Shown here in pieces: positions 15,000 through 23,663 of a stretch of 41,233 bases of DNA. Made by a program: the position numbers and the translations under genes. The notes beneath the pieces are model-generated. The model saw only the letters and a program-made list of their open reading frames with translations, did not search any database and was not told the origin of the DNA. The stretch spans positions 1 through 41,233 of the forward strand of contig VGGT01000002.1 of assembly GCA_016868485.1 (NCBI GenBank), in the 5' to 3' direction. Each line of letters begins with the position of its first letter. Position 1 is the stretch's first letter. The stretch comes from Bacteroidota bacterium. GTDB taxonomy: Bacteria; Bacteroidota; Bacteroidia; UBA7662.

Positions 15000-15033
15000 C
15001 AGGATTATGAAAACTACAGGTTTATGAAAATTA
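15000..15033. repeat. 17-bp tandem duplication over the prolyl oligopeptidase start codon
   Basis: CAGGATTATGAAAACTA (15000-15016) is followed by CAGGTTTATGAAAATTA (15017-15033). Each copy contains an ATG, at 15007 and 15024. Since 17 is not a multiple of three, the first ATG is out of frame with the gene. Confidence 0.85.
15007..15027 (+). CDS. Putative six-codon leader mini-ORF (MKTTGL) overlapping the prolyl oligopeptidase start
   Basis: The upstream copy of the duplicated start region opens ATG AAA ACT ACA GGT TTA TGA. Its TGA (15025-15027) overlaps the real start ATG (15024-15026) in the arrangement ATGA, the classic geometry for translational coupling. Whether it is translated is unknown; this is a sequence-based proposal. 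Confidence 0.3.
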   Translation: MKTTGL

Positions 15034-17138
15034 AGATCATTTTCGCCCTTTGTCTTCTTCCGATGATGAGCATGGCACAAAAATCGCCAGTAGGCGCTAC
15101 CATTCGATACCCCGAAACCCGAAAGTCCAACCAACGCGACACCCTACATGGTGTGGTGGTGGAGGATCCCTACCGATGGCTCGAGGATGATTTATCGGCC
15201 GAAACCGCCGATTGGGTAGACCGTCAAAATAAAGTGACCAACAACTACCTCGCCCAGATCCCATACCGCAACGCCATCAAAGAGCGACTAACCAAGCTCT
15301 GGAACTACGAGAAATATTCGGCACCCTTTGTGCGTGGAGCCTATACCTATTTCTATAAAAATGACGGCCTGCAAAATCAATCGGTGCTTTACCGCCAGGT
15401 TGAAGGAGGAAAACCCGAGGTATTCCTCGATCCCAACCAATTTTCTGCCAGCGGAACGACCTCACTCGCCGGTATTAACTTTACCGAAGACGGTAGTCTG
15501 TGTGCCTATCAGATCAGCGAAGGAGGAAGCGATTGGCGTAAAGTACTCGTGATGGATGTGGAAAGCCGTAAATTGTTGGGCGATACCTTATTCGATGTAA
15601 AATTCAGTGGGTTGTCTTGGAAAGGTAACGAGGGTTTCTATTATTCGAGCTACGATAAGCCACTCGCTGGTTCTGCCCTTTCCGCAAAAACGCAACAACA
15701 CAAACTATACTACCATAAATTGGAAAGCCCCCAAAAATCGGATCAACTGGTGTTTGGAGGAGATCAACAGCCCCGTCGTTACGTTGGTGGATTCGTAACA
15801 GAAGACCAACAGTTTTTGGTGGTAACGGCCGCCAACGCCACTTATGGTAATGAATTGTATGTGCAGCGACTCGGACGCGAAGGGGAAGCCTTGGTGGTCA
15901 TCGCCGACGATATGAAGCATGAACATGATGTCGTGCACAGCGAGGGGGAGTGGATTTATATTCTCACCAATCTCGATGCACCCAACCGCCGTTTGGTGCG
16001 CGCCCGGGCTGAAAGTCCAACCACCGACAGCTGGGAGACCCTCATACCCGAAACCAAATATCCCCTCACTGTTTCGCAAGCTGGGGGGTTCTTCTTCTGT
16101 CAATACCTCCGCGATGCGGTAAGCCAAGTGATTCAATGCGATATGGAGGGTAACCAGATCCGTGAGATTGAATTGCCCAGTATCGGTACAGCCTCGGGTT
16201 TCGATGGGCGCCGCAACGATAAAACCCTCTACTACAGCTTTACCTCCTATATTTTCCCGCCTACCATCTTCCAATATGCCATCAATGAAGGCAAGAGCTC
16301 GGTGTATAAAAAGAGTGGAGTGGATTTTGATCCATCGCTCTATGAAAGCCATCAAGTGTTCTACAACTCCAAGGATGGAACGCGCGTGCCTATGATCATC
16401 ACCCATAAAAAGGGGCTCAAGCGCGACGGAACAAACCCAACCCTGCTTTATGGATATGGGGGATTCAACATTAGTCTCACACCTAGTTTTAGTACGTCCA
16501 ATATTATTTTGCTCGAAAAAGGGGGCATCTATGCGGTGGCCAACCTACGCGGAGGGGGAGAATACGGTGACGCTTGGCATGATGCGGGGACCCAAATGCG
16601 CAAACAAAATGTTTTCGATGACTTTATCGCCGCCGGTGAATTTTTAATCAAGGAGGGCTATACCAACAGCAAGAAATTGGCCATCGCAGGGGGGTCCAAT
16701 GGTGGGTTGCTCGTGGGGGCCTGCATGACCCAACGTCCTGATCTTTTCCGTGTTTGTTTTCCTGCTGTAGGAGTGCTCGATATGTTGCGCTATCACGTGT
16801 TCACCGCCGGCGCAGGCTGGGCCTATGATTACGGCAAAGCCGATGATGGCCCCGATATGTTTCGGTATCTACTTGGTTATTCACCTGTGCACAATGTGAA
16901 GAAGGGAACCGCCTATCCTGCCACCATGATCATGACAGCCGACCATGATGACCGGGTGGTACCCGCGCATAGTTTCAAGTTTGCGGCCGCCCTTCAAGCC
17001 GGTCACACAGGCCCCAATCCGGTCCTGATTCGTATCGAAACCAAAGCAGGGCACGGGGCGGGCAAGCCAACCTCCATGATCATCGACGAGCAGGCCGACA
17101 AATGGTCGTTTATGTTCTTCCAGATGGACGGGAAGTAG
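15024..17138 (+). CDS. Secreted prolyl oligopeptidase (S9A serine peptidase)
   Basis: The 704-residue peptidase cleaves short peptides after proline. A signal peptide is clear (MKIKIIFALCLLPMMSMA, cut before QKSP), so it acts in the periplasm or outside the cell. The N-terminal part (about 35-430) is the seven-bladed propeller that gates the active site; it starts with DPYRWLEDD. The hydrolase domain contains TLLYGYGGFNISLTP, NLRGGGEYGDAWHDAG, and the triad: Ser558 in AGGSNGGLL, Asp in TADHDDRVVPAHSFKF (residues 640-643) and His677 in KAGHGAGKP. The frame opens upstream at a TTG (14997), but ATG 15024 begins the signal peptide. It may be coupled to the mini-ORF. It converges with the TonB receptor gene 63 bp beyond. 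Confidence 0.94.
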   Translation: MKIKIIFALCLLPMMSMAQKSPVGATIRYPETRKSNQRDTLHGVVVEDPYRWLEDDLSAETADWVDRQNKVTNNYLAQIPYRNAIKERLTKLWNYEKYSAPFVRGAYTYFYKNDGLQNQSVLYRQVEGGKPEVFLDPNQFSASGTTSLAGINFTEDGSLCAYQISEGGSDWRKVLVMDVESRKLLGDTLFDVKFSGLSWKGNEGFYYSSYDKPLAGSALSAKTQQHKLYYHKLESPQKSDQLVFGGDQQPRRYVGGFVTEDQQFLVVTAANATYGNELYVQRLGREGEALVVIADDMKHEHDVVHSEGEWIYILTNLDAPNRRLVRARAESPTTDSWETLIPETKYPLTVSQAGGFFFCQYLRDAVSQVIQCDMEGNQIREIELPSIGTASGFDGRRNDKTLYYSFTSYIFPPTIFQYAINEGKSSVYKKSGVDFDPSLYESHQVFYNSKDGTRVPMIITHKKGLKRDGTNPTLLYGYGGFNISLTPSFSTSNIILLEKGGIYAVANLRGGGEYGDAWHDAGTQMRKQNVFDDFIAAGEFLIKEGYTNSKKLAIAGGSNGGLLVGACMTQRPDLFRVCFPAVGVLDMLRYHVFTAGAGWAYDYGKADDGPDMFRYLLGYSPVHNVKKGTAYPATMIMTADHDDRVVPAHSFKFAAALQAGHTGPNPVLIRIETKAGHGAGKPTSMIIDEQADKWSFMFFQMDGK

Positions 17139-17201
17139 CGGTCGGCTTGTGTTTCTTGTCACTGTTGCCGTCTTTCCTTTCGCCCAAAGGCCTCATGATC
17201 G

Positions 17202-19784
17202 CTAAAACTGAAGGCTGATGATCAGTTGAAGGTTTCGACCGGGTTCGGGCAACTGAATGAGTCGGTAGCGGCTGAGGTGGTTTAAATAATGGCGGTTGAG
17301 CAGATTCTGGGCTTGAAGCCGCAAAACCCACAAGCGGCCGTTGCCTAGTGGCCGCTGCCAGCCCGCCTGAAGCTGAAGAAGATGATAGCCAGGTGTTGGC
17401 TCCTCATTGCGATCGGTTCGTCTTTGCGCTGCCATCAAAATCCAGTCGATATTGAAAAATCCAGTGGATAATGGACGCGATTGGTCTATTTTCGAATGAG
17501 ATCGGTTCATGACCCGATTCCAGCTGAGCCATAGGCTGCTGGGAGGGCTCCAAGGAAGGGGTACGCTCGTTGTCACATTTTGCATCCAAACATATTCCCC
17601 GACCGCTGTGATTGTGTTCGAACGGCCCATTCGGTAGTCTAGCTGAAGCTCGGCGCCCGAATGGATGACTCGTCCTTGCGAATACTTAAAAATTTGCCCC
17701 CCTTCAGGCAGAAAACTAAAATATCCGGTGGGTCTAAGGTAGATGTAGCGTGAGAAATAATTGAAATAGGTTGAGCCCCTACAAGTCAAGCGACCCGCGT
17801 TCCATGTACCCCCCACATCGAATTGCCACCCCTGCTCGGGGCGCAGGCTGCTGTCGCCCTGCTCATGTCGAAAACTTCCGTGGTGCACACCATTGCTGGC
17901 CAATTCAGGCAGTCCGGGCAAGCGAAAGCTGTTTCCAAAATGCATGTTCAAGGCGTTCCCTCGCACATCAGACCAATTAATTCCTACCGAAGCTGTGGTG
18001 CTCATGTACTGCCTCTGTAATTCCGGTGCGCGCAGTCGATCCACAAATCCACTGTCCGTACGATAACGATCGATGTATGCCTGGCTTCTTTGTCTCGACA
18101 TATCGGTTCTCATGCCGGTGCTCGCCTCCCAGCCCCGCCCAATACGCAGGTTTCGGATCAAGAAAAGCCCATACTGAGCGGCTGAATAGGCTGGGATCAG
18201 GAATTCGTAGCCCCCAATTCGGTTCTGTTGCAGTTGACCACTGCTGCCCATCATCAAACGGCTTTTTCCGTGTCGATGGGGTTGAAATCGGATGTTCCAG
18301 GAGGCCGTTCCGAGCCACATTCCGTGGCTCAGCTGCTGGTTGCTGTCGAGGTATCCCCGTCCGTGGGCATGCGGATTCGACAATTCTCGGCGGTCGTTGT
18401 ACTGTGCCCCAAGATCGACTTCCCAATCGCCTAGAGCACTTTGTATTTCGGTATGCGAACCCAATCGATGGTGCACGATAATTTGCTGCGGGCTTAGTAC
18501 ATCCCCGCGTTTGGGGTTTGGATCGAGTTTGTACTCGAGTGGACGGCCCAAAGCGCCCGGAAAGAAACCTATTTTCTGTCCGAATCGCTTGTAAGTAAAT
18601 TGGGTTCTACCACTTCCGAAGCTTTTTTGAAGCCCCAAGGCCGTATGCACCTCACGTCCTGCTGTATTTTCGAGACGCCTGCCTGGGAGGGGAATGCGAA
18701 ACCGATTGTAGCTGAAGCTGTCGGCCGGAAGGCGATAATCGGAATAGTTGTGGGCCGTAGCGCGTATCGACCAGTTCCAGTTGCGACTTAAGACACCTTG
18801 AAGGGCCAGATGTCCGCCAAAATGATCATTCACACTCCGACCGATCATACTCATGCTGCCTTCCATTTTGTTTAAGGGAGCAATCGGCTTAGAAACGAGT
18901 TGAATAACCCCTGCCACAGCGTCGGATCCATAAAGCAAGCTCGAAGGCCCCTTCACAATGCGCACTTCTTCAATCTGGAAAGGATCCACTTCAAGCCCGT
19001 GATCGATGCCCCATTGTTGTCCTTCTTGCCGAATGTTTCCATCGGTTACGGCCACCCGATTAAAGGACATGCCCCGAATGACGGGTTTGGCGAGTCCAAT
19101 CCCGGTCTGCAATTGTGTGATTCCGGGAAGTCTTTCAAGGGCCTGCATCATCGTAATTCCACCCTGTCGGCGTAAATTCTCGGTACTCATCAGTTCGGTG
19201 GTTTGACCTAATTGCCACGAAAATTGTCCTGCATCCCCTTCAACCAAAACCTCGCCCAATGTTAGGGATGAAGGTTTCAGGATCATCAAGACCGTGTCTG
19301 AAGGCTTAAGCGGCTGTGTGATCGAAAGTCGATGCAGTTCATATCCCAGGTGGCGACCATATAGGTTGATGGGAAGCCGAGGGAAGGGCGAAATCCGAAA
19401 TACGCCATTTTCATCGGTCACTGTCCCCACATCATTGCTGTCCAAATAAATCTCGACAGTCGACAGAGGGTGACCTTTGGGATCCAATACTTTCCCAACG
19501 AGGGTGTCATGCGGCGATTGCCCATAAACCCCATTCGGGAAGAAGACGTACGCTAATGTGAAAACCCATAATGTGTAAAACCTTAATGGATAAATCCATG
19601 ATGGGTAAACCCCAAACGGGCAAACCCCAAACGGGTAAACCCCAAATGGGCAAACCCCAAACGGGCAAACCCCAAACGGGCAAACCCCAAACGGGCAAAC
19701 CCCAAACGGGCAAACCCCAAATGGGTAAGCACACAATTTGTCGACCCAATCACGGCGACTGAAAATACCTTTCACCTGCAACAA
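17202..19784 (-). CDS. TonB-dependent outer membrane receptor with repeat-built signal region
   Basis: This is an outer-membrane active transporter energised by TonB. After the export signal comes a CarboxypepD_reg-like domain (about residues 93-185, DTLVGKVLDPKGHPLSTVEI), a plug (TTELMSTENLRRQGGITMMQ to GSDAVAGVIQLVSKP) and a C-terminal barrel ending in the aromatic LQLIISLQF. The substrate is not evident; the plug motif PVIRGMSFNRVAVTDG is of the siderophore/metal or vitamin type. The N-terminus is extraordinary: eight (C/Y)PFGV pentapeptides at about residues 20-59, then decayed pentads (YPSWI, YPLRF, YTLWV, FTLAY) that form the hydrophobic core of the signal peptide, ending FFPNGVYGQS. 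No ATG is in frame; TTG 19784 is the longest start, GTG 19775 and TTG 19736 are alternatives. Only the signal and start are uncertain. Confidence 0.9.
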   Translation of the reverse strand: MLQVKGIFSRRDWVDKLCAYPFGVCPFGVCPFGVCPFGVCPFGVCPFGVYPFGVCPFGVYPSWIYPLRFYTLWVFTLAYVFFPNGVYGQSPHDTLVGKVLDPKGHPLSTVEIYLDSNDVGTVTDENGVFRISPFPRLPINLYGRHLGYELHRLSITQPLKPSDTVLMILKPSSLTLGEVLVEGDAGQFSWQLGQTTELMSTENLRRQGGITMMQALERLPGITQLQTGIGLAKPVIRGMSFNRVAVTDGNIRQEGQQWGIDHGLEVDPFQIEEVRIVKGPSSLLYGSDAVAGVIQLVSKPIAPLNKMEGSMSMIGRSVNDHFGGHLALQGVLSRNWNWSIRATAHNYSDYRLPADSFSYNRFRIPLPGRRLENTAGREVHTALGLQKSFGSGRTQFTYKRFGQKIGFFPGALGRPLEYKLDPNPKRGDVLSPQQIIVHHRLGSHTEIQSALGDWEVDLGAQYNDRRELSNPHAHGRGYLDSNQQLSHGMWLGTASWNIRFQPHRHGKSRLMMGSSGQLQQNRIGGYEFLIPAYSAAQYGLFLIRNLRIGRGWEASTGMRTDMSRQRSQAYIDRYRTDSGFVDRLRAPELQRQYMSTTASVGINWSDVRGNALNMHFGNSFRLPGLPELASNGVHHGSFRHEQGDSSLRPEQGWQFDVGGTWNAGRLTCRGSTYFNYFSRYIYLRPTGYFSFLPEGGQIFKYSQGRVIHSGAELQLDYRMGRSNTITAVGEYVWMQNVTTSVPLPWSPPSSLWLSWNRVMNRSHSKIDQSRPLSTGFFNIDWILMAAQRRTDRNEEPTPGYHLLQLQAGWQRPLGNGRLWVLRLQAQNLLNRHYLNHLSRYRLIQLPEPGRNLQLIISLQF
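19525..19740. repeat. 15-bp tandem repeat array encoding the N-terminus of the TonB receptor
   Basis: Eight well-conserved units (plus-strand form CAAACCCCAAACGGG or TAAACCCCAAATGGG) run from 19606 to 19725. In the same 15-bp phase, 19591-19605, 19576-19590 and 19561-19575 each match the consensus at 11 of 15 positions, and 19525-19539 (TAAACCCCATTCGGG) matches 13 of 15. On the minus strand the unit encodes the pentapeptide (C/Y)PFGV. The decayed units coincide with the signal peptide core. Confidence 0.93.
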
Positions 19785-19788
19785 AGTT

Positions 19789-19797
19789 GCAAATGTA
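19789..19797 (-). promoter_or_regulatory. Probable -7 promoter element for the TonB receptor
   Basis: Minus-strand TACATTTGC is a perfect TAnnTTTG element. Transcription would begin near 19784, so the TTG there could only be used on a leaderless message; a start further in (GTG 19775 or TTG 19736) may be the real one. Confidence 0.45.
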
Positions 19798-19864
19798 AGA
19801 TAAATGAATCGTTCAGTGAATGGATCTGAAGATTAATGAAAAAAAAGCGACCGATTGAAGTAGT

Positions 19865-21139
19865 CTACAAGAGCATCCTGAGCGGCTCCTCCAGTAAATT
19901 CTTGAGCCGTTGCAGAAAGGCAGCACCCGTGGCGCCATCGACCACCCTGTGGTCACAACTCAGCGTAAGTTTCATGCGATGGCCCACAACGATTTCGCCA
20001 TTCCGAACGACAGCTTCCTGACGAATCGCGCCAACCGCTAAAATGCAGGCATCGGGCGGATTGATGATCGCGGTAAATGATTCAATGCCGAACATGCCCA
20101 GGTTAGAAATAGTGAAGGTGTTTCCCTCCCAATCGGGAGCTTGTAGTTTTTTCTGTCGTGCTCGATCAGCGAGCGATGCGGTTTCCTGAGCGATCTGGCT
20201 CAGCGACTTTTGGTTGGCGAAACGCACAACAGGAACCAGTAGGCCATCCTCCACCGCCATAGCCACCCCCAAATGCACATGTTTGTTGTAGCGAATGCTG
20301 TCGCCCTGCCAAGAAGCATTCACAGCCGGGTGGTGGGGCAGTGACATAGCCACAGCCTTCACAACCAGATCATTGAAGGATATCTTAACGCCCGAAACTT
20401 CGTTCAAGCGAGACCTTGATTCAACAGCACGACCCATATCGACCTCCATATTCAGGTAGAAATGAGGAGCTGTGAATTTGCTTTCAGCCAACCGACGTGC
20501 GATGGTTTTGCGCATAGGACTGATCGTCACCATTTCGAACGACTCCTGGCCTTCATAGGTAGTGGATGGGGACGCCAAAGAAGAAACGGCACTTTTTCCT
20601 GATGCGATCGATTCTAAATCGCGGCGTACAATTCGGCCACCATCACCGCTGCCTCGAATGCCCGTTAGGTCGATTCCCCGCTCTTCAGCCATTTTTCGTG
20701 CGAGTGGACTTGCTTTTGTGCGCCCCAAGCTCTGTTCGTCCGTCGGTTGGGCCAAACGGGCATTGTCGAGACTTGGTAAGGCGGCATTCGTCGCAGACAC
20801 GGGCGTTTCGACCACCACGCTGGATGCCTCAGGCCGTATATTTTTCTCGTCGGTGTTCGATCCGGGTCCCGAAGACGCAAGTAGTCCACTAATGTCTTCG
20901 CCTTCTTTACCCACAATGGCGATGATGGCGTCTACAGGAACACTACTGCCTTGAGGAAGGCCGACATGCAGCAAAACCCCATTTACGAAATTTTCCAGTT
21001 CCATGGTCGCCTTATCGGTTTCCACATCAGCCAAAATATCACCAGATCGAACAGGATCGCCCACTTTTTTGTGCCAAACAGCAATGACCCCTTCGGTCAT
21101 GGTGTCGCTCATCTTGGGCATACGCAGTACTTCAGCCAT
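19865..21139 (-). CDS. pdhC: Pyruvate dehydrogenase-type dihydrolipoamide acetyltransferase (E2)
   Basis: E2 forms the core of a 2-oxo acid dehydrogenase complex and moves the acyl group from lipoyl-lysine to CoA. The 424-residue product has one lipoyl domain (1-80) with lipoylated K43 in ADVETDKATME, an Ala/Ser/Pro linker, a peripheral subunit-binding domain at about 142-178 (SPLARKMAEERGIDLTGIRG, GRIVRRDLE) and a catalytic domain with H397 and D401 in SCDHRVVDGATGAAF. The start motif LRMPKMSDTMTEG and overall order match acetyl-transferring PDH E2 (Bacteroidota pdhC); a branched-chain E2 is a less likely alternative. E1 and E3 are not in the window. It has a good promoter and is followed 80 bp later by the TonB receptor gene. 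Confidence 0.88.
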   Translation of the reverse strand: MAEVLRMPKMSDTMTEGVIAVWHKKVGDPVRSGDILADVETDKATMELENFVNGVLLHVGLPQGSSVPVDAIIAIVGKEGEDISGLLASSGPGSNTDEKNIRPEASSVVVETPVSATNAALPSLDNARLAQPTDEQSLGRTKASPLARKMAEERGIDLTGIRGSGDGGRIVRRDLESIASGKSAVSSLASPSTTYEGQESFEMVTISPMRKTIARRLAESKFTAPHFYLNMEVDMGRAVESRSRLNEVSGVKISFNDLVVKAVAMSLPHHPAVNASWQGDSIRYNKHVHLGVAMAVEDGLLVPVVRFANQKSLSQIAQETASLADRARQKKLQAPDWEGNTFTISNLGMFGIESFTAIINPPDACILAVGAIRQEAVVRNGEIVVGHRMKLTLSCDHRVVDGATGAAFLQRLKNLLEEPLRMLL

Positions 21140-21155
21140 AGTCTAAAAATTGGTT

Positions 21156-21187
21156 GCAAAATTACGCGAGATTTTTCCATTGACCAA
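21156..21187 (-). promoter_or_regulatory. Probable promoter of the E2 gene (-33 TTG and -7 element)
   Basis: On the minus strand TTG, 20 bp, then TAATTTTGC: both Bacteroidota elements with suitable spacing. Predicted leader about 12 nt before ATG 21139. Confidence 0.5.
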
Positions 21188-21225
21188 CCACTGATCATTC
21201 AAATCATTTGAGAAAGCGATTTAAG

Positions 21226-21234
21226 TATATTTGT
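21226..21234 (+). promoter_or_regulatory. -7 promoter element abutting the glcD start
   Basis: TATATTTGT is immediately followed by ATG (21235) and, six bases on, by the second in-frame ATG (21241). A TTG at 21208-21210 could be the upstream element. If real, the transcript has virtually no leader. Confidence 0.4.
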
Positions 21235-21240
21235 ATGTTT

Positions 21241-22752
21241 ATGCCAACCCAAGCCCCAAAGGAGGTGGATGCCAGCGCAACACCGATTCACGAGAATTTC
21301 CATGCTAAGCCAAAACCGGGGATGGGTCAACGGGTTGATCTACCGAAGCACCTAAACCCAGTGGATAGAAAATTGATCAATCTACTGAAACAAGAATTGG
21401 GTTCAGAATTATTGGTGGAAGGTGATTTAGCGCCATTTGGTCGCGACGAAACCGAGGATCTATTGTTTGTACCCGACCTGGTGGTGCGCCCCCAGCATCC
21501 CGAACAGGTTGCCCAACTGTTGAAGGTGTGCCACCATCATCGAATCGCAGTAACGCCCAGGGGAGCCGGCACGGGTCTCAGCGGTGGTGCCCTCCCCGTT
21601 ACGGGCGGAGTCGCCCTTGATCTGAGTCGGATGAATCGAATATTAAACATCGATACAGACAATATGCAGGTAACCGTCGAACCCGGCTGCATCACCGAAG
21701 AAATCCAAAAAGCCGTAGCGAATCACGGCCTCTACTACCCTCCCGATCCCTCCAGTCGAGGCTCATGTACCATTGGAGGCAATATCGCCCATGGCGCTGG
21801 TGGCCCTCACGCAGTAAAATACGGCACAACGCGCGATTATGTTTTGAACCTGCAAGTTGCTTTAGCTTCAGGAGAACTCATTTGGACAGGCGCCTCAGTT
21901 CTCAAATATGCCACAGGCTACAACCTAACCCAGTTGATGGTGGGTAGTGAGGGCACCCTCGGCGTAGTCACGCGCGCTGTACTTCGGCTCATCCCTCAAC
22001 CCACCCATACCCTGCTCATGCTTCTGCCGTTTCCCAGTTTGGAATCGGCCTGTGCCGCTGTAACAGAGGTTTTCCGCCTCGGAATCACCCCTTCGGCACT
22101 CGAATTCATGGAACGTGATGCACTGGAATTGGTTTCAGCCTACCTAAATCGAGCTATTCATATACCCGATGTGGTTCAAGCCCATTTGTTGATCGAGTTG
22201 GATGGATCGAACATCGACCTGCTTCAGCAAGAGGCCGCCCATATTTTTGATGCCCTACAGCACCGAACGGTGACAGAGATTCTCCTGGCCCAGACCGCTA
22301 GCGAACAACAGCAATTGTGGCAATTGAGGCGACAAGTAGCCCATGCCGTACGGGCGGCCTCAGTCTATAAAGAAGAAGACACAGTGGTGCCACGGGCAGC
22401 ATTGCCGCAACTCATCGCCAAGGTTAAGGAATTGGGGAATGAATTCGGATTCAAAAGCGTATGCTATGGCCATGCAGGTGATGGTAATGTGCATGTAAAC
22501 ATTCTTAAAGGTGAACTAAACGACGAACAATGGAATGGGGTGGTTCAAGAAGGTATCCGTGCGGTGTTTCGGGAAGTGGCAGCACTCGGCGGCACCTTAT
22601 CTGGAGAGCATGGTGTTGGATGGGTTCAACAAACCTATATGCCTGAGGTTGTAGGCGAAACACAGCGGCAACTCATGCGAGGCATCAAAAATATATTCGA
22701 TCCAAGGGGCATACTCAATCCCTGTAAAATTTTCTCTTATGATGCTCATTAG
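21241..22752 (+). CDS. FAD-linked oxidase, GlcD/D-lactate dehydrogenase type
   Basis: This is a flavoprotein that oxidises a 2-hydroxy acid such as glycolate or D-lactate; the exact substrate cannot be told. It is 503 residues from ATG 21241. The N-terminal half is a PCMH-type FAD domain: VVRPQHPEQVAQLLKVC, TPRGAGTGLSGGALP, PPDPSSRGSCTIGGNIAHG, GTTRDYVLNLQVALASGE and VGSEGTLGVVT. The C-terminal half has GHAGDGNVHVN, a metal-site motif of this family, and GEHGVGWVQQTYMP, ending LNPCKIF where LNPGKIF is usual. Starts possible at 21208, 21235, 21241 and 21322; 21322 (MGQRVDLPKHLNP, 476 residues) also fits family length. The 3' end overlaps the next gene by 14 bp. Confidence 0.88.
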   Translation: MPTQAPKEVDASATPIHENFHAKPKPGMGQRVDLPKHLNPVDRKLINLLKQELGSELLVEGDLAPFGRDETEDLLFVPDLVVRPQHPEQVAQLLKVCHHHRIAVTPRGAGTGLSGGALPVTGGVALDLSRMNRILNIDTDNMQVTVEPGCITEEIQKAVANHGLYYPPDPSSRGSCTIGGNIAHGAGGPHAVKYGTTRDYVLNLQVALASGELIWTGASVLKYATGYNLTQLMVGSEGTLGVVTRAVLRLIPQPTHTLLMLLPFPSLESACAAVTEVFRLGITPSALEFMERDALELVSAYLNRAIHIPDVVQAHLLIELDGSNIDLLQQEAAHIFDALQHRTVTEILLAQTASEQQQLWQLRRQVAHAVRAASVYKEEDTVVPRAALPQLIAKVKELGNEFGFKSVCYGHAGDGNVHVNILKGELNDEQWNGVVQEGIRAVFREVAALGGTLSGEHGVGWVQQTYMPEVVGETQRQLMRGIKNIFDPRGILNPCKIFSYDAH

Positions 22753-23623
22753 GCACATAAAACGTACTAGTTTCTATCGGGGCTTATGGGGCCTGCTTGT
22801 GGTCGGATCAGTGCACGCACAATCAGGAACCCTTCCGCCGCTCCAACGCTCCCCTGCTTTTATGGGCCCCAATGCACTCCCTCTGAGCTGGACACAGGAG
22901 CCCGCACCCCCAAAATATGGTCGGATCGATTGGCTGTGGGAAGTTCACCGGGGTGGGGGCGACCGCACCCATAATCCATTTGTCATGATCCGCGTGCCCT
23001 TTGCACCAGGAAAGGTTGTGATGGACCTAACTTGGCGGCCGGTGGAGTGGTTCAACACCACCAACGAAACCCGAATTCTGAGGGGATCGCGCGATTCAAC
23101 GGGCTTCAATGCCTCCGATCTATGGGTGGCATTCCTGGCCAAAATTCTGGCCGCTGAAGGACGCGGAAAAGGCTGGGATTTATCGCTTCATGTAGCCACA
23201 AAAACCACAGCCGGTAAGAACTTTGAAAGTGCCAGGCACACCAACGCACCGGGCTATTTGTTCGAATTGCAAGGCGGACGTGTTTGGCGTCGTCCGGGTC
23301 GTTTCCCCGACAGAATTTCGGTATTTGCACGCGGAGGATTGTTGGTGTGGCAGGAGTCGCTCTATGCCCAAAATGATGCATTTTCTTGGGGGGTCCGCAG
23401 CCATTTTGGCTACAAAAGTTGGCAATTGGGCGCTGAGTTAACCGGCTATCAAGGATGGATTGGGAATGGGGATAGTCCGGTCGCTGCCCGCATCGACATG
23501 AAATCCCCAGGGCAACGCATGCAAGGAATGATTGGATACCAATATGCGTTTAGTGACTTATCCACCCACCTTTTTCGTGCGGGATTATCTTTCCCGATCC
23601 ATCCGCAGCCCAAATCGAATTGA
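22739..23623 (+). CDS. Exported protein of unknown function, possible outer-membrane barrel
   Basis: I do not recognise this 294-residue family. It has an N-terminal signal sequence (LWGLLVVGSVHAQSG), so it leaves the cytoplasm. The mature part is rich in Trp, Tyr, Arg and Gly with alternating polar/hydrophobic stretches (GWDLSLHVATKT, RISVFARGGLLVWQ, SWGVRSHFGYKSWQLGAEL, GMIGYQYAFSDLSTHLFRAG) ending near FPIHPQPKSN, which resembles a small outer-membrane barrel. Two ATGs (22739, 22742) overlap the 3' end of the FAD oxidase, so it is probably cotranscribed with it. The barrel assignment is inference from pattern only. Confidence 0.7.
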   Translation: MMLIRHIKRTSFYRGLWGLLVVGSVHAQSGTLPPLQRSPAFMGPNALPLSWTQEPAPPKYGRIDWLWEVHRGGGDRTHNPFVMIRVPFAPGKVVMDLTWRPVEWFNTTNETRILRGSRDSTGFNASDLWVAFLAKILAAEGRGKGWDLSLHVATKTTAGKNFESARHTNAPGYLFELQGGRVWRRPGRFPDRISVFARGGLLVWQESLYAQNDAFSWGVRSHFGYKSWQLGAELTGYQGWIGNGDSPVAARIDMKSPGQRMQGMIGYQYAFSDLSTHLFRAGLSFPIHPQPKSN

Positions 23624-23663
23624 ATATCGTGAACATGATCGTTTACCTGAATAGAACAAACCA

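Noticed and set aside
17139..17201. Strong terminator between the convergent prolyl oligopeptidase and TonB receptor genes
   Set aside because: Only a 5-bp CCTTT/AAAGG stem without a following T-run is visible.
19525..19740. On/off phase variation of the TonB receptor by frameshift
   Set aside because: The unit is 15 bp, so copy-number change keeps the frame. It can alter length but not switch the gene off.
19571..19762. Plus-strand ORF encoding GKPQT/GKPQM repeats
   Set aside because: It is the antisense of the 15-bp array; repeats without stops produce open frames on both strands. No start context or homology supports it.
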